This document shows positions 49,356 through 52,733 of a stretch of 52,733 bases of DNA, one piece after another (the stretch's first letter is position 1; every line of letters starts with the position of its first letter). Under the pieces are notes generated by a model. It made no database searches and was not told where the DNA came from. It was given only the letters and a program-made list of their open reading frames with translations. The stretch spans positions 1 through 52,733 of the forward strand of contig NZ_APMP01000031.1 in NCBI RefSeq assembly GCF_000372645.1, in the 5' to 3' direction. A program made the position numbers and the translations under genes. The stretch comes from Caulobacter vibrioides OR37 (lineage in GTDB: Bacteria > Pseudomonadota > Alphaproteobacteria > Caulobacterales > Caulobacteraceae).

Positions 49356-49379
49356 CTGGCCTGGCTTTGATGAGGCGGC

Positions 49380-50204
49380 TTAACCGCGGAACAGGCTCAG
49401 GATCGACGAGGACGACTGGTTGGCGATCGACAGCGCCTGGACGCCCAGTTGCTGCTTGGTTTGCAGCGACTGCAGCTTGGCGCTCTCGGTGGCCATGTCG
49501 GCGTCCACCAGGTTGCCGACGCCGGCGTCGAGACTGTCTTGCAGCTTGCCGACGAAGGTCAGGTGCGTGTCGAGACCGGTCGAGGACGTGCCCAGCGAGG
49601 CCAGCTTGTTGGTCGCGGTCTGCAGGGCGTTGCTGATCGTGGTGATCATCGCCTTGGCCGAGGCCGCGTCGGTCATCGTGGTCGAGGCCGACAGGCCCAG
49701 GCCCGCCAGCGACAGGGTCTTGGCGTCGACGGTGAAGCCCGAGCCGTCCGAGTTGGCCAGGAAGGTCAGCTTGGCGGTCGTGCCGTCGACGACGCTGACG
49801 CCGTTGAACTTGGCGTTGGTGGCGGCCTTGGTGATCTGATCGCGCAGCGACTCGAAGTCGGACTTCAGGGCGTTGAACGAGGCGGTGTTCAGCGAGGTGT
49901 CGGACGCGGCCAGGGCCTTGTCCTTCATCTGGCTGAGCAGGTTGGTGATGGTGTCCCCCGCCGCCAGGGCGACATCGATCGTGGACTGACCGCGTTGCAG
50001 CGAGTCCTTGACCGAGTTCAGACTGTCGGCGTTCGCCTGCTGGGTCGTGGCCATCGCCCAGATCGCGCCGTTGTCCTTGGCGCTGGCGATCTTCTTGCCT
50101 GTACTGATGATGCTCTGAGTTTGCGCGAGCTGCGCGGCCGTGGCGTTCAGATTTTGCAGGGCGATCATCGCGCCCGTGTTCGTATTGATGCTGTTCAGCG
50201 ACAT
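49380..50204 (-). CDS. Flagellin, FljM/FljN/FljO type (copy 2)
   Basis: A 274-aa filament subunit very similar to copy 1 over its whole length. N-terminus [21 protein letters not shown]-terminus [10 protein letters not shown]. Differences cluster in the first 30 residues and a few middle positions ([20 protein letters not shown] here). The high similarity suggests recent duplication or gene conversion. A strong terminator follows and a leader with hairpins precedes. In Caulobacter the short flagellins build most of the filament beyond the hook-proximal part. Confidence 0.94.
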   Translation of the reverse strand: MSLNSINTNTGAMIALQNLNATAAQLAQTQSIISTGKKIASAKDNGAIWAMATTQQANADSLNSVKDSLQRGQSTIDVALAAGDTITNLLSQMKDKALAASDTSLNTASFNALKSDFESLRDQITKAATNAKFNGVSVVDGTTAKLTFLANSDGSGFTVDAKTLSLAGLGLSASTTMTDAASAKAMITTISNALQTATNKLASLGTSSTGLDTHLTFVGKLQDSLDAGVGNLVDADMATESAKLQSLQTKQQLGVQALSIANQSSSSILSLFRG

Positions 50205-50680
50205 TACGAGGGTTCCTTTTCAAGGTGAACCCCAGCGTCTTTTTGGCGCCAGGGAGGCGTTTTGCCCGCGCCAAGCATCCGACCGCTCGATTACCGACTC
50301 CTTTAAATTATCCAGAGTCTAGACGAGTCAATCCGGACTATATTCAACCACCAATACATTTTACATTTCGTCATGAACCAGGAAATCGCCTCATTTCGCC
50401 ACAACGAGAGCCAATTTTGACTGAAATGTGGCATTTTTATTTCTCAAGGTTTCCGAGATTCTCAGTTCAGTGAGAAAACAGGGTAAACGAACGCGCGCGC
50501 GCGAAATATCGCTCAACGCCGGCGCGAAACGCCATGTCGTGAAAAAATTCGACCGAAGACGGATTTTTTTCGCGCCTCGCCCGCTGGACAACCCAAGCGA
50601 TCAGGCAATCGCGGACTTTGCTCCAGCCCCGATGCGGCGGAGACCGGCGCGGTTTCGCGACCGAAGCGTCGGAGCGCGCT
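50205..50680. other. Gap upstream of flagellin 2
   Basis: It holds the flagellin 2 leader block (50253-50281, GGCGTTTTGCCC core) and an AT-rich stretch around 50300-50470 that probably contains the promoter. A G/C alternating run (CGCGCGCGCG, about 50492) follows. No gene is seen. Confidence 0.4.
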
Positions 50681-51052
50681 CTAAAGCCTGGCCCGTTCCA
50701 GCCAGCGGTTGACGAGGATCGGTCCGCAATAGAAGCCGATGCCGCAAACGTCGGCGATCACGTCGAACGGGTCGCAGTCGCGGTTGATCACCGGCAGGGC
50801 CTGCAGCAGCTCGATGGCGATCCCCAGGCCCAGCAGGGCCAGGCCGATCTTCCAGTACCGGCTGCGGGGCAGCGCGATCGTCGCCAGGAAGGTCAGGCCA
50901 TAGAAGACGATAAAGTGCTTGGCCTTGTCCCAGGGGATCAGGCCGGCGGTGTCGTCGCCGGGCGCCAGGGCCGCGTAGAGGGTGAAAGCCACGGCCGCCA
51001 AGAAGGCCGCCAGGCCCAGCTTGTTGATCTTGCGGGGAATGAACAGCGACAT
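50681..51052 (-). CDS. VanZ-family membrane protein
   Basis: A 123-aa inner-membrane protein with four predicted helices. The VanZ-like pattern is visible: WDKAKHFIVFYGLTFLATIA, then IAIELLQALPVINRDCDPFD and VIADVCGIGFYCG. VanZ homologues are linked to teicoplanin resistance in enterococci, but most proteobacterial members are uncharacterised. I chose the ATG giving MSLFIPRKIN, since the longer frame runs through the serA terminator. Confidence 0.82.
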   Translation of the reverse strand: MSLFIPRKINKLGLAAFLAAVAFTLYAALAPGDDTAGLIPWDKAKHFIVFYGLTFLATIALPRSRYWKIGLALLGLGIAIELLQALPVINRDCDPFDVIADVCGIGFYCGPILVNRWLERARL

Positions 51053-51063
51053 GCGGGGCCTTT

Positions 51064-51100
51064 GAAATAAAGATCCTCCCCCGCGTCGCGAGGGAGGATC
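51064..51100 (-). terminator. Terminator between serA and the VanZ gene
   Basis: A stem GATCCTCCC/GGGAGGATC on both strands. On the minus strand, the direction of serA, it is followed by TTTATTT. Confidence 0.75.
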
Positions 51101-51108
51101 CATTATCC

Positions 51109-52689
51109 TCAGAACGTCAGCGCGCGCGCTTCCTTGACGTGCGGCAGGGCCTGGATCTTGGCCAGCAGGGCCGCGTCCGGGGCTTGGTCGACGCCGACCA
51201 GGGCGATGGCGTCCTCGTCGGCGGCCATGCGGCCCAGGTTGAAGGTGGCGATGTTGACGCCGGCCTCGCCCAGCAACATGCCCAGCGCGCCGATGAAGCC
51301 CGGCTTGTCCAGGTTGTTGATGTACAGCATGGCCGGCGAGAAGCCCGCGTCCAGCTCCATGCCCTTGACCTCGACGATGCGCGGCGCGCCGGCGATCACC
51401 GTGCCGGCGAAGGCGCGCTTGCCCTTCTCGGTGGTGATGGTCACGCGCATCAGGCTGTCATAGGTGGGGCTGACCTCCTGGCGGCTCTCCGAAACGGTGA
51501 CGCCGCGCTCCTTGGCCACGGCCGGAGCCGAAACCATGTTGATCTCGGCCAGCATCGGCTTCAGCACGCCGGCCAGGGCCGCCGAGGTCATCGGCTTGAC
51601 GTTCAGGTTCGAGACCTCGCCCTCATAGGCGATGTCGATGGCCTTGATGCCGAAGTCGACCATCTGGCCGGCCAGGGCGCCGATCTTCTCGGCCAGGGCG
51701 ACGAACGGCTTCAGCTTCGGGGCTTCTTCCGCCGTGATCGAGGGGCTGTTCAGGGCGTTGGTCACGGCGCCGGTCAGCAGGTAGTCCGAAACCTGTTCGG
51801 CGACCTGCAGGGCGACGTTTTCCTGAGCTTCGCTGGTGCTGGCGCCCAGGTGCGGGGTGGCCACGACCTTGTCCGAGCCGAACAGCGGGTTTTCCTTGGC
51901 CGGTTCGGTGACGAAGACGTCGAAGCCGGCGCCGGCCACGTGGCCCTCGTCCAGCAGCTTGCGCAGCGCGACCTCGTCGACCAGGCCGCCGCGGGCGCAG
52001 TTGACGATCAGCACGCCCTTCTTGGTCTTGGCCAGGTTCTCGGCCGACAGGATGTTGCGGGTCTTGTCGGTCAGCGGGGTGTGCAGGGTGATGACGTCGG
52101 CGCGGGCCAAGAGGTCGTCCAGCTCGACCTTCTCGACGCCGATCTCGACGGCGCGTTCCGGCGACAGGAAGGGGTCGTAGGCCACGACCTTCATCTTCAG
52201 GCCCAAAGCCCGGTCGGCGACGATCGAGCCGATATTGCCGGCCCCGATCAGGCCCAGGGTCTTGGCGTAGAGCTCAACGCCCATGAAGCGGTTCTTCTCC
52301 CACTTGCCGGCCTGGGTCGAGACGTCGGCGGCGGGGATCTGGCGGGCCAGGGCGAACATCATGGCGATGGCGTGCTCGGCCGTGGTGATCGAGTTGCCGA
52401 ACGGCGTGTTCATCACCACGATGCCCTTGGCCGTGGCGGCCGGGATGTCGACGTTGTCGACGCCGATGCCGGCGCGGGCGATGACCCGCAGCTTGTGAGC
52501 GGCGGCGATGACGTCCTTGTCGAGCTTGGCGCCCGAGCGGATGGCGATGCCGTCATAGTCGCCGATCACGGCGATCAGCTCGTCCTTCGAGAGGCCGGTC
52601 TTGATGTCGAAATCGACGCCGCGGTTCTTGAAGATGTCGACGGCGGCGGGGCTGAGCTTGTCGGCGATGAGGACGCGAGGAGCGGTCAT
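51109..52689 (-). CDS. serA: D-3-phosphoglycerate dehydrogenase SerA
   Basis: First step of serine synthesis: oxidises 3-phosphoglycerate with NAD. A 526-aa protein of the long type. Substrate-binding segment VIARAGIGVDNVDIPAATAK, Rossmann motif LGLIGAGNIGSIVADRA, catalytic arginine in NCARGGLVDE, glutamate in FDVFVTEPAKENPLF and histidine in ATPHLGAST. An intervening domain (about 320-450) and a C-terminal ACT domain (PGFIGALGMLLGEAGVNIAT) follow; the ACT domain may confer feedback by serine. The start is a clean ATG; upstream sequence runs out at the window edge. Confidence 0.96.
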   Translation of the reverse strand: MTAPRVLIADKLSPAAVDIFKNRGVDFDIKTGLSKDELIAVIGDYDGIAIRSGAKLDKDVIAAAHKLRVIARAGIGVDNVDIPAATAKGIVVMNTPFGNSITTAEHAIAMMFALARQIPAADVSTQAGKWEKNRFMGVELYAKTLGLIGAGNIGSIVADRALGLKMKVVAYDPFLSPERAVEIGVEKVELDDLLARADVITLHTPLTDKTRNILSAENLAKTKKGVLIVNCARGGLVDEVALRKLLDEGHVAGAGFDVFVTEPAKENPLFGSDKVVATPHLGASTSEAQENVALQVAEQVSDYLLTGAVTNALNSPSITAEEAPKLKPFVALAEKIGALAGQMVDFGIKAIDIAYEGEVSNLNVKPMTSAALAGVLKPMLAEINMVSAPAVAKERGVTVSESRQEVSPTYDSLMRVTITTEKGKRAFAGTVIAGAPRIVEVKGMELDAGFSPAMLYINNLDKPGFIGALGMLLGEAGVNIATFNLGRMAADEDAIALVGVDQAPDAALLAKIQALPHVKEARALTF

Positions 52690-52705
52690 GGTTCTGTACC
52701 TTGCT

Positions 52706-52728
52706 CCCCTCCCCCTTGCGGGGAGGGG
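52706..52728. repeat. GC-rich intergenic palindrome at the right edge
   Basis: CCCCTCCCC and GGGGAGGGG around a short loop, in the serA leader region. Same general kind as the palindrome at 9-30. Confidence 0.5.
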
Positions 52729-52733
52729 CTGGG

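Overview
The window looks like chromosomal DNA of a Caulobacter species: very high GC, and a gene content that matches what I remember of C. crescentus (the xylX/xylB/xylC/xylD oxidative xylose pathway with its LacI-type XylR, a TipR-AcrAB-NodT efflux locus, putA next to an Lrp-type putR, tandem short flagellins, a DnaG-RpoD pair). The species cannot be fixed from the sequence alone. I see no tRNA, rRNA, CRISPR array, prophage or complete insertion sequence.

Layout. 1-4.6 kb: rpoD and dnaG on the minus strand. 4.7-7.8 kb: a BON-domain protein behind a textbook general-stress (EcfG/SigT) promoter, then an exported M61 peptidase. 8-10.6 kb: a GH3 glycosidase. 10.8-14 kb: a truncated globin coupled to a 2OG-Fe(II) oxygenase, then a PAS/GAF/HWE-kinase/receiver hybrid. 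14-18.8 kb: a five-gene operon behind a Fur-like box (PepSY membrane protein, DUF2271 protein with a flavinylation motif, DUF4198 protein, ApbE flavin transferase, membrane-anchored NADPH flavoreductase), read here as a trans-membrane electron-transfer or iron-reduction system. 18.8-19.4 kb: mobA. 19.4-25.5 kb: xylR and xylX-xylB-xylC-xylD without the expected xylA. 25.5-28.2 kb: a TPR-like protein, a small membrane protein and an MFS sugar porter. 28.4-35.5 kb: tipR-acrA-acrB-nodT plus an inverted duplicate of the acrA leader fused to a piece of a TetR gene. 35.6-40.4 kb: putR/putA and a damaged parDE module. 40.4-47.6 kb: polysaccharide and ester hydrolases. 47.9-50.2 kb: two flagellins. 50.7-52.7 kb: a VanZ-family protein and serA.

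Two threads tie distant parts together. First, sugar-polymer degradation: the GH3 gene at 8.1 kb, the MFS porter and the carboxylesterase at 43.2 kb share a palindromic operator of the form TGNNACCGGTNNCA, whereas xylX and the minus-strand GH3 gene at 45-47.6 kb carry GCGC-centred XylR-type operators. Second, a 114-bp double-hairpin repeat occurs five times between 25 and 40.5 kb, each copy starting at a TA; in four cases that TA belongs to the stop codon of a gene, which becomes TAG. One copy sits inside the overlap of an antitoxin and a toxin gene and has cut the toxin frame.
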